Below, piece by piece: positions 1 through 7,265 of a stretch of DNA of 64,000 nucleotides. Under the pieces are notes generated by a model, which ran no database searches, had not been told where the DNA came from, and saw only the letters and a program-made list of their open reading frames with translations. This stretch comes from Nesterenkonia ebinurensis (GTDB taxonomy: Bacteria; Actinomycetota; Actinomycetes; Actinomycetales; Micrococcaceae), in contig NZ_VWNF01000001.1 of NCBI RefSeq assembly GCF_008711175.1, positions 1 to 64,000 of the forward strand, in the 5' to 3' direction. The translations under genes and the position numbers were made by a program. The first letter of the stretch is position 1; each line of letters starts with the position of its first letter.

Positions 1-2
1 TC

Positions 3-119
3 GAGAGGCGACGCGCTGAAGGCCGCACCACCAAAGAGATTCGCCGATGCCTGAAACGCTACCTCGCGCGCCAGATCTACAAGATCCTCAACGCCACGAC
101 CATGACTGGACAAACATAG
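3..119 (+). CDS. IS110-family transposase, C-terminal end (partial)
   Basis: The first 38 codons of the window read as the C-terminal tail of an IS110-type transposase: a basic segment ERRRAEGRTTKEIRRCLKRY followed by LARQIYKIL and a TAG stop. The RRAEG...KEI..CLKRY..R signature is typical of the last 40 residues of IS110-family (DEDD) transposases. The gene enters from the left edge, so its catalytic domains cannot be seen. No terminal repeat is visible downstream, as expected for IS110, which lacks long inverted repeats. It marks the left part of the window as mobile-element territory. Confidence 0.72.
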   Translation, partial: ERRRAEGRTTKEIRRCLKRYLARQIYKILNATTMTGQT

Positions 120-352
120 AAGGATCCCTATGCGACAACGCGGGGTTCTCAGTTCCATGTCATATTGAACGTTCGGCCGTCGCGGTGCGCGATGTGGTGT
201 AAGGGTCTGCGGCCGGACTGCCTACGGCCGAGGGCGAGAAATACAGTAATCGCGTGGGCTGGTTCGATGTCGGCATGTTCTCGTGATCGACGCTGATGCC
301 GTTGGAGAGTTTGAAGCGCCCGAGGTGCTGCCTGCGTCAGACAGGTCCACGA
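120..352. other. non-coding stretch downstream of the transposase tail
   Basis: No recognisable gene, RNA or repeat was found in these 233 bases. They lie between the IS110 tail and the convergent ArsR gene and probably hold the right end of the insertion sequence, but no boundary can be placed. Confidence 0.4.
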
Positions 353-727
353 TCACGGTGCCTCAGACTTCTGTTCCGCGCGTGCCTTGACATGCTCGAG
401 ACGCCGGTCCCAGCCGCGGGCGACGAGACCGAGCAGTTCAGATATCTCACTGATGCGGGATGGAGCCACTGAGTGCACCCGGCGATGCGATCGGCTGGCG
501 GCCTCCACGATGCCGGCGTTCTCGAGAATCCTCATCTGCTTGGCCACCGCCTGGCGGCTTAGGTCGAGATCGCGCGCCACAGCTCCTGCAGAGTCCGGCG
601 AGCGCGCCAGCCTCACCAGGATGCGGCGTCTGGTGCGGTCTGCCAGAGCCGTGAAGACACGGTCAGCCTCCTCGGAGAGCAGGCTGTCAGCATGATCCTG
701 GCGGGAATCGTCTATCGATCGCATCAC
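353..727 (-). CDS. ArsR-family winged-helix regulator
   Basis: This 124-residue protein has the ArsR winged helix at about residues 20-90: VFTALADRTRRRIL (helix 1), the recognition helix LSRQAVAKQMRILENAGIV and the wing RRVHSV. No metal-binding cysteine cluster is seen, which fits the metal-independent ArsR proteins that accompany SRPBCC (AHSA1) genes. It starts with GTG at 727 or ATG at 724; the TGA of the upstream SRPBCC gene overlaps this start, so the two are translationally coupled. It probably autoregulates the pair through the inverted repeat at 1263-1298 (inference). Confidence 0.85.
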   Translation of the reverse strand: MMRSIDDSRQDHADSLLSEEADRVFTALADRTRRRILVRLARSPDSAGAVARDLDLSRQAVAKQMRILENAGIVEAASRSHRRVHSVAPSRISEISELLGLVARGWDRRLEHVKARAEQKSEAP

Positions 728-1197
728 ACGGTCTCGGCGAGCTTCCGGGCGATGTCGAGTTCCTCCGTCCAGCCCTGGGTGTTGTCCTCGAATCGCTGTC
801 GTCGCTCGGCAGCGTCATCGCTGATTCCTGCGAAGCCTTTTTCGCGGACGGTAAGGAGCACCCCCTCGCCCTCTGGCTCGATGGTGAACTCGATGGTGTT
901 GCTGGGAAAGTCATCGAGGGAGCCGGCGACCCCGCCGAGCCACCGGAACACGGCGCGGTAGGGAGGGTCGAGTTCCTCGGTGCCGATGGTGAACTCTCCG
1001 TGCGTAGGGTCGACCACGTGTGAGACTCCGTTTTCCGTGGTGATCTCGTGCTTGGTATAGGTGCCGTCGTTGATGAACCAGCCGGGTTCGCTGATGATGT
1101 CCCACACTGTGGGAGCGTCGGCCTCGATGTGAATGCTGCGGATGATTTCGTCGGGCACGTCGTCGGCGCTGATCGGGACGCCGGACTCCTCAGTCAT
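724..1197 (-). CDS. SRPBCC / AHSA1-domain protein
   Basis: This is a START-like SRPBCC domain protein of 157 residues. The N-terminal strand IRSIHIEADAPTVWDIISEPGWFI is followed in the middle by FRWLGG and near the C-terminus by FTIEPEGEGVLLTVREKGF, the usual AHSA1 layout. ATG 1197 is chosen because GAGAGG precedes it at good spacing; a longer reading to 1257 has no ribosome site. Such proteins bind small hydrophobic ligands or act with Hsp90-like partners; the ligand here is unknown. It is the first gene of an operon with the ArsR regulator. Confidence 0.82.
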   Translation of the reverse strand: MTEESGVPISADDVPDEIIRSIHIEADAPTVWDIISEPGWFINDGTYTKHEITTENGVSHVVDPTHGEFTIGTEELDPPYRAVFRWLGGVAGSLDDFPSNTIEFTIEPEGEGVLLTVREKGFAGISDDAAERRQRFEDNTQGWTEELDIARKLAETV

Positions 1198-1262
1198 GAT
1201 GGTTCCTCTCTCCAATGTGATCGCGCTCTTGCCGTCGCTGATTGTCCAGTCTGGCACGCATT

Positions 1263-1298
1263 CCCTTTAGGTGCAACCATTCAGTTGCACCTAAAGGG
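1263..1298. promoter_or_regulatory. perfect 15-bp inverted repeat, probable ArsR operator
   Basis: The arms CCCTTTAGGTGCAAC (1263-1277) and GTTGCACCTAAAGGG (1284-1298) are exact reverse complements around a 6-nt spacer. The element sits about 66-100 bp upstream of the SRPBCC start. The inner core GCAAC-N6-GTTGC has the form expected of an ArsR dimer site. It could also fold as a hairpin, but it has no T-run on either side. Confidence 0.6.
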
Positions 1299-1321
1299 CT
1301 GGCCCTGCGGCGTCGTATCGG

Positions 1322-1678
1322 AACGGCGCTGGTCGTCGTCGGCCATATGCTCCCGAAGGTGCGATCAGGGGCGGCGGCGCGATGGCGCTGCGCTACGGGC
1401 GCGACACAAGGTTCACCCAAGACCTCGACGCCGCACGAGTCCAGCCGCTTGCCAGGTTCCGAAGTGACTCCGAGGAGTCCCTGACCCTCGGATGAGCAGG
1501 CTTCTCCGGAACGCTGGTCGAGAAGGCGGCACCTCGTCCACCGGAGGTGCCCACGACGTATGTGATGCAGCCCTTCGAGGTGAAGCTCGATTATCGGGTC
1601 AGACCGTGGTGCACTGTGAAGACCGGGACTACTTTTGCTGCCTCACCGCGTTCTTCCCTCGGAGCAGTGTCGCCCTAG
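1322..1678 (+). pseudogene. AbiEii-type nucleotidyltransferase toxin remnant
   Basis: One reading frame carries blocks typical of actinobacterial AbiEii/AbiGii nucleotidyltransferase toxins: PEGAIRGGGAMALRYGR with the GG nucleotidyltransferase motif, TRFTQDLDAARVQPLA with the catalytic D-x-D, and then, beyond an in-frame TGA at 1493-1495, AGFSGTLVEKAAPRPPE and VPTTYVMQPFEVKLDYR. The TGA falls where family members have the Trp of a GW.GF motif, so a single TGG-to-TGA change explains it. Similarity stops near 1624 and the frame ends at TAG 1676, so the C-terminal half is also missing. No start codon or partner antitoxin gene (AbiEi) is visible. Confidence 0.65.
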
Positions 1679-1736
1679 GCTTGTGGAGTCCGCGCTGTAC
1701 CGAACGGCGTCGGGGCTGGCTGCGTATTCTTGAGGA

Positions 1737-2531
1737 GTGTCTTTCTTCGCCCCAGATATGAGCGCTGTGCCTGCTGGCTCGATCCTGTTGCGGGATGCGA
1801 GAACGAAAACTTCTCGTTTGGTGGAGCTGCGGAGTTTCCGCCTCGCTTCTTATCCGGTGACGTGGGAACTGTATTCGCGTGTGCTGGGTGTCAAGGTACC
1901 TGGCAATGAGGAGGCGGATGCGCCAGCACACTCGGTGTCATGGCTTCAAGCCGTGAACTGGTGCAATGCCCTGTCCGTCGAGGCGGGGCTCGCGCCGGCT
2001 TATGATGTCGGCCACGCCGGGGTGCTCTGGGATGTGAGCGCCGAGGGGTTCCGGCTACCGACGGAGGCGGAGTGGGAGTGGGCCTGCCGAGCGGAATCGA
2101 CCGGCCCGCACTACAGTCCACTTCCGAACATTGCATGGACCGATGCTGACGCCGTGACTGGCGCGCAGCGGGTGGGGCGGAAACAGCCCAACGCCTTCGG
2201 GTTGTTCGACATGCTGGGCAACGTGTGGGAGTGGTGCTGGGACTACTCCGACCCAGCTCGGTACGCCGACTATCGCGTCCTGCGTGGCGGAGGATGGGCC
2301 GACAAGCATTGGAGCGTGCGCGCATCGGTGCGACGAGGCAGCATGCCGGGTGCACAACTGGACGACCTGGGTTTCCGGCTGGCCTTGGGTGCCGTAGGAG
2401 ATGCCTCCGACCACGCCGCTCAGGGGTGGTCACAGCAGGCCGATCGGGAACGCGCGCAGATCAACGGTCCGATCCCCCCTGGCTGGACGCCGCTTCGGGG
2501 GATCTCCTACGGTTCGCCCGAACAAAGCTGA
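1737..2531 (+). CDS. SUMF1/formylglycine-generating-enzyme-fold protein lacking the catalytic cysteines
   Basis: This 264-residue protein has the FGE-sulfatase (SUMF1) fold. Visible motifs in order are PVTWELYSRVLG, SVSWLQAVNWCNALS, GFRLPTEAEWEWACR, NAFGLFDMLGNVWEWCWD, RGGGWADKHWSVRASVRRG and LGFRLA. The two active-site cysteines of true formylglycine-generating enzymes, which lie in the segment after GG.W, are replaced (WSVRA), so sulfatase activation is unlikely; such proteins often serve as structural or effector domains. GTG 1737 follows TATTCT by 6 nt, fitting a leaderless mRNA; ATG 1758 is the alternative start. No sulfatase gene is nearby. A TfoX-domain gene follows after 14 nt. Confidence 0.8.
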   Translation: MSFFAPDMSAVPAGSILLRDARTKTSRLVELRSFRLASYPVTWELYSRVLGVKVPGNEEADAPAHSVSWLQAVNWCNALSVEAGLAPAYDVGHAGVLWDVSAEGFRLPTEAEWEWACRAESTGPHYSPLPNIAWTDADAVTGAQRVGRKQPNAFGLFDMLGNVWEWCWDYSDPARYADYRVLRGGGWADKHWSVRASVRRGSMPGAQLDDLGFRLALGAVGDASDHAAQGWSQQADRERAQINGPIPPGWTPLRGISYGSPEQS

Positions 2532-2545
2532 GACAGGGGCATGTG

Positions 2546-2893
2546 ATGACTCCCGGGCAGATTGCGCTCATCGAACGCCTCCGCTCCCTGCTCGCTGACG
2601 AGCCGGTGGTGCGCGAAGTATCGATGTTCGGCGGCAGATCAGTGATGGTCAACGAAAAGATGATCGTCAGTGCCCTGAAAGATGGCGGCCTGCTGGTGCG
2701 GGTCGATGCCGAACAGCACGACGAACTCCTCGGCAGACCGGGAGCAGTGCAGGCCGAGATGGGGCCGGGGCGCGATATGGGTCCGGGCTGGATAGAGGTC
2801 GAGGCCAAGGCGATCAGTGACGATGAGCATCTGTCCTCCTGGGTCGGGATCGCGATGGAATACAACCGCTCGGTGACTGGCGGCCACCCATGA
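2546..2893 (+). CDS. TfoX N-terminal-domain protein (copy 1)
   Basis: This 115-residue single-domain protein matches the TfoX N-terminal domain: VREVSMFGGRSVMVNEKM followed by KDGGLLVRVD, a short RPGAVQAEMG.GRDMGPGWIE segment and the C-terminal LSSWVGIAME. ATG 2546 follows AGGGG at 6 nt; GTG 2543 is also possible. By eye about three quarters of its residues are shared with the gene at 9448-9789, so the two are recent paralogues. TfoX-like domains lacking the C-terminal TfoX half have no settled function in Actinobacteria. It probably shares a transcript with the SUMF1-like gene. Confidence 0.82.
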   Translation: MTPGQIALIERLRSLLADEPVVREVSMFGGRSVMVNEKMIVSALKDGGLLVRVDAEQHDELLGRPGAVQAEMGPGRDMGPGWIEVEAKAISDDEHLSSWVGIAMEYNRSVTGGHP

Positions 2894-2963
2894 GCGCTCG
2901 GGACAGCTCTCCATCACGCACGGCTTGCCTCTCACATTGATGTCAGGTTTTAGCATAGGGGGC

Positions 2964-3431
2964 ATGTCATAAGAACCCCGCAACTCAGCACCCCAGACCC
3001 GCGTCAAGCAGCTGCGCCTCGTCGTCCAGGTAGAGGACTTCGATACGGCGCTGGCATTCTACCGAGACGTTCTCGGTCTGCCTGAACGCGCTGCCTTCGA
3101 AGGTGAGGACGACGCGCGGGTCGCGATCCTCGATGCCGGCCAGGCAACCCTGGAACTTGCGAACCCCGCGCAGACGAAGATGATCGACGCTATTGAGGCC
3201 GACGGGCAGCCCAGCGCACGAATCCGGGTAGCATTCGAAGTTGACGATAGCTCCGAGACAACAGCCGCACTCGTTGAGAACGGAGCAGCCCTGGTCGCAG
3301 CCCCGACCGAGACGCCATGGCGATCCATCAACTCCAGGCTGCACGCTCCTGCCGACCTCGAAGTCACCCTGTTCCAAGAGCTTGAGCCGGCATCGACACG
3401 GCAGGCTCAATCAGGCTTCAAGCATCCCTGA
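2964..3431 (+). pseudogene. VOC (glyoxalase/bleomycin-resistance fold) gene with a stop at codon 3
   Basis: The frame from 2973 encodes a complete VOC-fold protein: LRLVVQVEDFDTALAFYRDV, FEGEDDARVAILDAG, IRVAFEVDDSSETTAALVENGA and APADLEVTLFQEL. The only suitable start is ATG 2964, with TAGCAT 7 nt upstream as a leaderless-type -10 box, but the frame reads ATG TCA TAA before the body continues with GAA CCC CGC. An intact gene would begin Met-Ser-Glu-Pro, so a stop codon has been inserted or created at codon 3. It is either dead or started at an unusual codon further in. The body itself shows no other damage. Confidence 0.7.
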
Positions 3432-3783
3432 TCTACCCCGCGCGAATTCAACCAATGCGTCGACACCAGGTCGAGACTCTTCGAAGTCACTGCGCGAGCC
3501 AGACTGAGAACCGTATCATCACGCGGAAGTAGACGGAGCTATCTTTGCAATCGCATAGCGTTCCTTCCTCCGTGTAGTACCGCGCAAGTGGCGTCGAGAG
3601 CGACCGATCTCTGTTCGCGGCGGCAACCGAGGCACAGGGTCATCCTCATGTTCCGCTGCGGAGATTATCGAAAAGGGGTCTTGAACCTACTCACGGCCGC
3701 GACTCAAACACTGCCATGAAGCCGGTGGGTGGTCGCGATAACTGTTCATCAGTCGTTGGCGGGGCTTGATCGGAGCCCAAGGA
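3432..3783. other. intergenic region between the VOC and MarR genes
   Basis: No gene is supported in these 352 bases. Positions 3503-3589 hold a diverged repeat also found at 7177-7260 (listed separately). Both flanking genes converge on this region. No clear terminator hairpin with a T-run was found. Confidence 0.45.
3503..3589 (+). repeat. diverged intergenic repeat of about 85 bp, copy 1
   Basis: This segment aligns over its full length with 7177-7260 in the same orientation. Shared blocks include ACT.AGAACCG at the left, AAGTAGACG, TTTGC, TTCCT and CGT.GTAGTA toward the right, with a 4-5 nt length difference near the right end. Both copies lie downstream of a plus-strand gene and face a minus-strand regulator. 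It may be the end of a lost mobile element. Confidence 0.55.
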
Positions 3784-4206
3784 TTAGTCGTTGAGCGCTT
3801 TGGTGAGTGAGCCGATGGCCGCACGCTGGTCGGGGTCTAGGCGACTCGTGAAGTGCTCGCGGACCGCGCTCGCCAGGGGCTGATGGAGGCTCTCGAACGC
3901 TTCCCGGCCTGCTGGCAGGAGGGTCACCTCGACCCCGTTGCGCAGCTTCGTCCGAGACAGGTAGCCGCGATCCTCCATCCGCTTGAGCAGATGGGACAGT
4001 CGCGTGCGATCCCAGCCAGCGGCCGCGGCGAGGGCGTTCTGGCGGATCGTCCCCCGGGCGTCGTCGATATGTGCCAAGACCGTGAACTCTGGCTCGGTCA
4101 GTGACCCGTGCTGGAGCATGTCGGCGAGGATGCGTCCCTTGACCACCTCGTTGACCCGCTTCCACGCAAGCCACAGCTCGAGGTCACCCTCACCATCTGT
4201 TGACAT
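3784..4206 (-). CDS. MarR-family transcriptional regulator
   Basis: This 140-residue winged-helix protein has LTEPEFTVLAHIDDARGTIR, then the recognition region ALAAAAGWDRTRLSHLLKRM, EDRGYLSRTKL and the wing VTLLPAGREAF, followed by C-terminal dimerisation helices. ATG 4206 is preferred because GGAGG lies 7 nt upstream; an upstream start at 4224 would leave no ribosome site. It is divergent from an aldo/keto reductase gene with only 57 nt between starts. An 11-bp inverted repeat with one mismatch covers its own start region, fitting MarR control of both genes. The inducer is unknown. Confidence 0.86.
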   Translation of the reverse strand: MSTDGEGDLELWLAWKRVNEVVKGRILADMLQHGSLTEPEFTVLAHIDDARGTIRQNALAAAAGWDRTRLSHLLKRMEDRGYLSRTKLRNGVEVTLLPAGREAFESLHQPLASAVREHFTSRLDPDQRAAIGSLTKALND

Positions 4207-4241
4207 ATCTACACCTCCGGACATACTGTCGATGTGTCAAC
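4199..4241. promoter_or_regulatory. inverted repeat in the MarR/aldo-keto reductase divergon
   Basis: GTTGACATATC (4199-4209) and GATGTGTCAAC (4231-4241) are reverse complements with one mismatch, separated by 21 nt. The left arm overlaps the MarR start codon and the right arm lies 23 nt before the reductase start. This is the expected place for a MarR operator controlling both genes. Confidence 0.5.
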
Positions 4242-4263
4242 ACTACTCGATAGAAGGACGACA

Positions 4264-5181
4264 ATGAACGACTCTGCACCCATGACCACTCCACGCCCTG
4301 GTGGGATCTCCCCCTTCAACGGACGCACCGTGTCCCGTATCGGCTTCGGCGCTATGCAACTGCCCCGCCTCCATGAGGACCGCGAGAGTGCCGTTCGCCT
4401 GGTCCGCCGCGCCATCGAGCTCGGGGTGGACCATATCGACACCGCGCAGTTCTACGGTCACGGATTCTCCAACGAGGTCCTCTGCCAGGCCCTCGCCGAA
4501 GGAGACGACGTCATGGTCGTCTCGAAGGTTGGTTGGGACCCCGAGACCGAGGGCCCGCTGCCCATGCGCCTGGCCCAGCGGCCTGAGCAACTCCGAGCCA
4601 GCGTGAAAGAGAACCTCCGCACCCTGGGCCTCGAGCAGATCCCTGTGGTGAACCTGCGTCGCATCGACGTCGGCCCGCAGGTTCCCATCCCAGAGGGGCA
4701 AAGCGTGGATCTCGACGATCAGCTCGCCGAGATGGCGGCGATGCGTGACGAGGGCCTTATCGGCGGCATCGGGCTGAGCACCGTCACCGCCGACGTCGTG
4801 CGGCAGGCACTTCCTCTTGGCATCGCCTGCGTGCAAAATGCCTATAGCCTCGTCGACCGCTCCGACGAAGACCTCCTCAATCTCTGTGTGACCGAGGGCA
4901 TCGCCTGGGTGCCGTATTTCCCCCTCGGCAGCGCCTTCCCCGGTTTCCCCAAGGTCGCTGAGGAGCCCGATGTGCAGTCCATCGCCGATCAGCTTGGCGC
5001 CAGCCCTGCTCAGGTCGGACTGGCATGGCTGCTTCACCACGCCGCCAACACCCTGCTCATCCCTGGCACCGCCTCGATCGACCACCTTGAAGCGAACATC
5101 GCCACCGGCGATGTCCACCTCGACGAAGAGATGACCGGCCGACTCGACCAGATCCCAGTCCGCACACCCGAACAGCACTGA
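4264..5181 (+). CDS. aldo/keto reductase (AKR), YdbC/PdxI-like
   Basis: This 305-residue (alpha/beta)8 NADPH-dependent oxidoreductase has VSRIGFGAMQLPR, DHIDTAQFYG (catalytic Asp and Tyr) and VVSKVGW (catalytic Lys). At the fourth tetrad position the usual His is Arg in VVNLRRID, a form seen in the E. coli YdbC (pyridoxine 4-dehydrogenase) branch. The cofactor region is LLIPGTASIDHLEANI near the C-terminus. ATG 4264 has AGAAGGA 5 nt upstream. The substrate is unknown; it is probably induced together with the divergent MarR gene. No other vitamin B6 gene lies nearby. Confidence 0.85.
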   Translation: MNDSAPMTTPRPGGISPFNGRTVSRIGFGAMQLPRLHEDRESAVRLVRRAIELGVDHIDTAQFYGHGFSNEVLCQALAEGDDVMVVSKVGWDPETEGPLPMRLAQRPEQLRASVKENLRTLGLEQIPVVNLRRIDVGPQVPIPEGQSVDLDDQLAEMAAMRDEGLIGGIGLSTVTADVVRQALPLGIACVQNAYSLVDRSDEDLLNLCVTEGIAWVPYFPLGSAFPGFPKVAEEPDVQSIADQLGASPAQVGLAWLLHHAANTLLIPGTASIDHLEANIATGDVHLDEEMTGRLDQIPVRTPEQH

Positions 5182-5771
5182 CCCCTAGCCAGAACCGACC
5201 TTGGCACTGGAGCGAACGTGGTGGTGCACCCGGTGGACCGTGACCTCGATGCACTCGGCCTCTTCAGTCATGATCGCCCCTCGCCCAGTCAGGCTGCACC
5301 CAGCGCGGGGAGAGCCAGGAGGCGGGAGCGACCCGCGGGGCCTGGACGAAGGCAGCAACAGCCGCATAAGGCCAGGTCAAGGCGACATTACAGCTCAGAA
5401 AATCTAGATGCATTGCAGCGAATACCGCATGTCCTCTTTCCAACCAGTAATGCATAGCCTTCGCTAGATCGAAAGCGGCGTTGCGCACTCTGGGTAGTGC
5501 TTTGTGAACAGGATTCTTGTTGCGGCGTGATTGACATGGAGGCGCTACAGCTGCTCGCCGGTCGGCCTGGTCCCCGCGGTCGTTTGTTTGCTCAACGGGG
5601 GATACTCCACCTGCGGTGTTCACCGACACGGCGATCGTCAAGCTGGCGGGACAGCATGCGGCGACACCGCGGATAGACCTGCGGTGGGATGAGCTGTCGG
5701 CAAGGGAGTCCGTGAGAGAGTCAGATGACATGCACCAGGGTGGACAACCCACAATCAACGGCTCAGGAGCC
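5182..5771. other. gene-poor stretch with possible gene debris
   Basis: No intact gene is supported. On the minus strand at 5272-5185 a short frame starts MTEEAECIEVTVHRVHHHV behind a GAGGGG ribosome site. It resembles the N-terminus of an SRPBCC gene (compare the MTEE start at 1197) but ends after 28 codons, so it may be a truncated relative. A minus-strand segment near 5700-5760 encodes CPPWCMSSDS, faintly like small DUF6907 proteins. Neither is strong enough to call. Confidence 0.3.
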
Positions 5772-5863
5772 CGGCTGGATCCGATCAATACTATCGGCTA
5801 GATCCGAGAAACAGGCTCGGCTGATTCCGAGAAAAGCAGACGGCTAGTTCCGGATCTGCTGTA
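5772..5863 (+). repeat. four tandem 23-nt repeats upstream of the AAA ATPase gene
   Basis: Four units of exactly 23 nt follow each other at 5772, 5795, 5818 and 5841. Each begins with CGGCT, two variable purines, A or T, then TCCG. Units 2 and 3 also share GAGAAA after this core, while the outer units differ more at their 3' halves. The array ends at the -10 box (TAGGAT, 5862-5867) of the next gene. The iteron-like spacing suggests binding of a protein on successive turns of the helix (about two turns per unit). Confidence 0.75.
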
Positions 5864-5873
5864 GGATCGAAGC

Positions 5874-7124
5874 ATGAACGAGTTGTACTCGCGCCGCCTG
5901 AACCCAGCACTTCGGCAACGTCTCGACGAGACGCCAGTGCTGTTGCTCGAGGGACCGCGCAGCGTCGGCAAGTCCACACTCCTCGCCGAATTCGCCCCAT
6001 CCGAGGAGCAGATAATCTTCGACCTCGACCAGGCGCAGTTCCGGCTGCTTGCACAGCAGAACGAAACCGCGCTCGTTGGCGGCGCAACACCGGTGCTCAT
6101 CGACGAGTACCAGCGCGTCCCCGCACTCCTCGACGCGATCAAAGCACGCCTAAATCGCGATACCCGCCCGGGCATGTTCGTCCTCGCTGGCTCGGCGAGC
6201 TACGACTCCCTACCGAAAGGCACACAGGCGCTCACTGGCCGCATCCAGCGACTCCCGGTCATGCCGTTCACGCAGACCGAGATCGACGGCACCGACAACC
6301 ACTTCATCGAGCGCGCATTCGAATCAGACATCCCCCACACGGCGACACCCGCGAGAACGACGCGAGCAGACTATGTCGACCGAGTGATGCGCGGGGGCAT
6401 GCCGCTGGCGATCTCCGCAAGCTCCGCTGACACCCGCAACCGCTGGCTGCAAGGGCACATACGGCAGTCGTTGGAACGGGACGCCGGAGAGATCCGACGC
6501 ATCCATCGCAAGGCCGACCTGCGGCACATCCTCACCCGGATCATCGGGCAGACAGCTGGGCTGCTCAACGTGAGCAAGATCGCTCAGGGACTAGAAGCCT
6601 CACGAGATACGGCGACCGCCTACATCGAGTTGCTGGAGTCTCTGTTCCTGATCAGCACTCTGCCCGCATGGGGCACCACTGTATCGTCGCGGAGCGTGTC
6701 TGCGCCGAAAGTGCACGTCCTCGACTCCGGCATCGGCGCGCATCTGCTGCGGCTGAGCAGCGCGAAGCTGCAGCGTCTCGACCCATCGTCGATGACGGAG
6801 TTCGGACACCTGCTGGAATCGTTCGTCGTGCAAGAGGCGATCCGGCAGACGACCTGGATGAGTTCGCTGGTCTCCGCCGGCCACTGGCGGACACGCGATA
6901 ATGATGAGGTCGACCTCGTCCTGGAGCGCCACGACGGAACTGTCGTCGGCATCGAAGTCAAGGCCGGCGATCGAGTGGAGGGCAAGCAGCTCGCAGGGCT
7001 GAGAAAGCTACGGGATCGGCTCGGGACGGCATTCGTGGCAGGCATCGCCTTCCACCTCGGCCAAGTCGGCTACGAAACAGAAGACCGCATCCACTCACTG
7101 CCTATCGAGCGACTCTGGACCTGA
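5874..7124 (+). CDS. AAA ATPase with C-terminal DUF4143 domain
   Basis: This 416-residue protein has an N-terminal AAA_14 ATPase domain: Walker A GPRSVGKST at about residue 28, Walker B VLIDEYQRVP at about 75, and sensor region FVLAGSASYDSLP. The C-terminal half is the DUF4143 domain, ending in a PD-(D/E)XK-like strand set: NDEVDLVLERHDGTVVGIEV followed by KAGD. Relatives are common, patchily distributed accessory genes of unknown role. ATG 5874 lies 6 nt after TAGGAT, so the mRNA is probably leaderless. The 23-nt repeats directly upstream suggest tight, possibly self-imposed control. Confidence 0.85.
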   Translation: MNELYSRRLNPALRQRLDETPVLLLEGPRSVGKSTLLAEFAPSEEQIIFDLDQAQFRLLAQQNETALVGGATPVLIDEYQRVPALLDAIKARLNRDTRPGMFVLAGSASYDSLPKGTQALTGRIQRLPVMPFTQTEIDGTDNHFIERAFESDIPHTATPARTTRADYVDRVMRGGMPLAISASSADTRNRWLQGHIRQSLERDAGEIRRIHRKADLRHILTRIIGQTAGLLNVSKIAQGLEASRDTATAYIELLESLFLISTLPAWGTTVSSRSVSAPKVHVLDSGIGAHLLRLSSAKLQRLDPSSMTEFGHLLESFVVQEAIRQTTWMSSLVSAGHWRTRDNDEVDLVLERHDGTVVGIEVKAGDRVEGKQLAGLRKLRDRLGTAFVAGIAFHLGQVGYETEDRIHSLPIERLWT

Positions 7125-7176
7125 CTCACAGCCACCCCCGTGCTGGCCCAGCTGGCCTCTATATCCTCCGCAGTAA

Positions 7177-7260
7177 ACTAAGAACCGCACAAAGAGCCAA
7201 AGTAGACGCACTTACTTTTGCGACTGCACGGGGTGCTTTCCTCTGCGTAGTAGCAAGCAT
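7177..7260 (+). repeat. diverged intergenic repeat of about 85 bp, copy 2
   Basis: This copy is homologous to 3503-3589 in the same orientation. It lies between the stop of the ATPase gene and the convergent MerR gene. It has CACTTACTTTTGCGACTGCA where copy 1 has GAGCTATCTTTGCAATCGCA, and CTCTGCGTAGTAGC where copy 1 has CTCCGTGTAGTACC. Confidence 0.55.
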
Positions 7261-7265
7261 GTTGG

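Noticed and set aside
5264-5788. Minus-strand frame with CPPWC, resembling DUF6907 proteins
   Set aside because: Only a short stretch looks similar, the rest is unlike any family, and no ribosome site precedes it.
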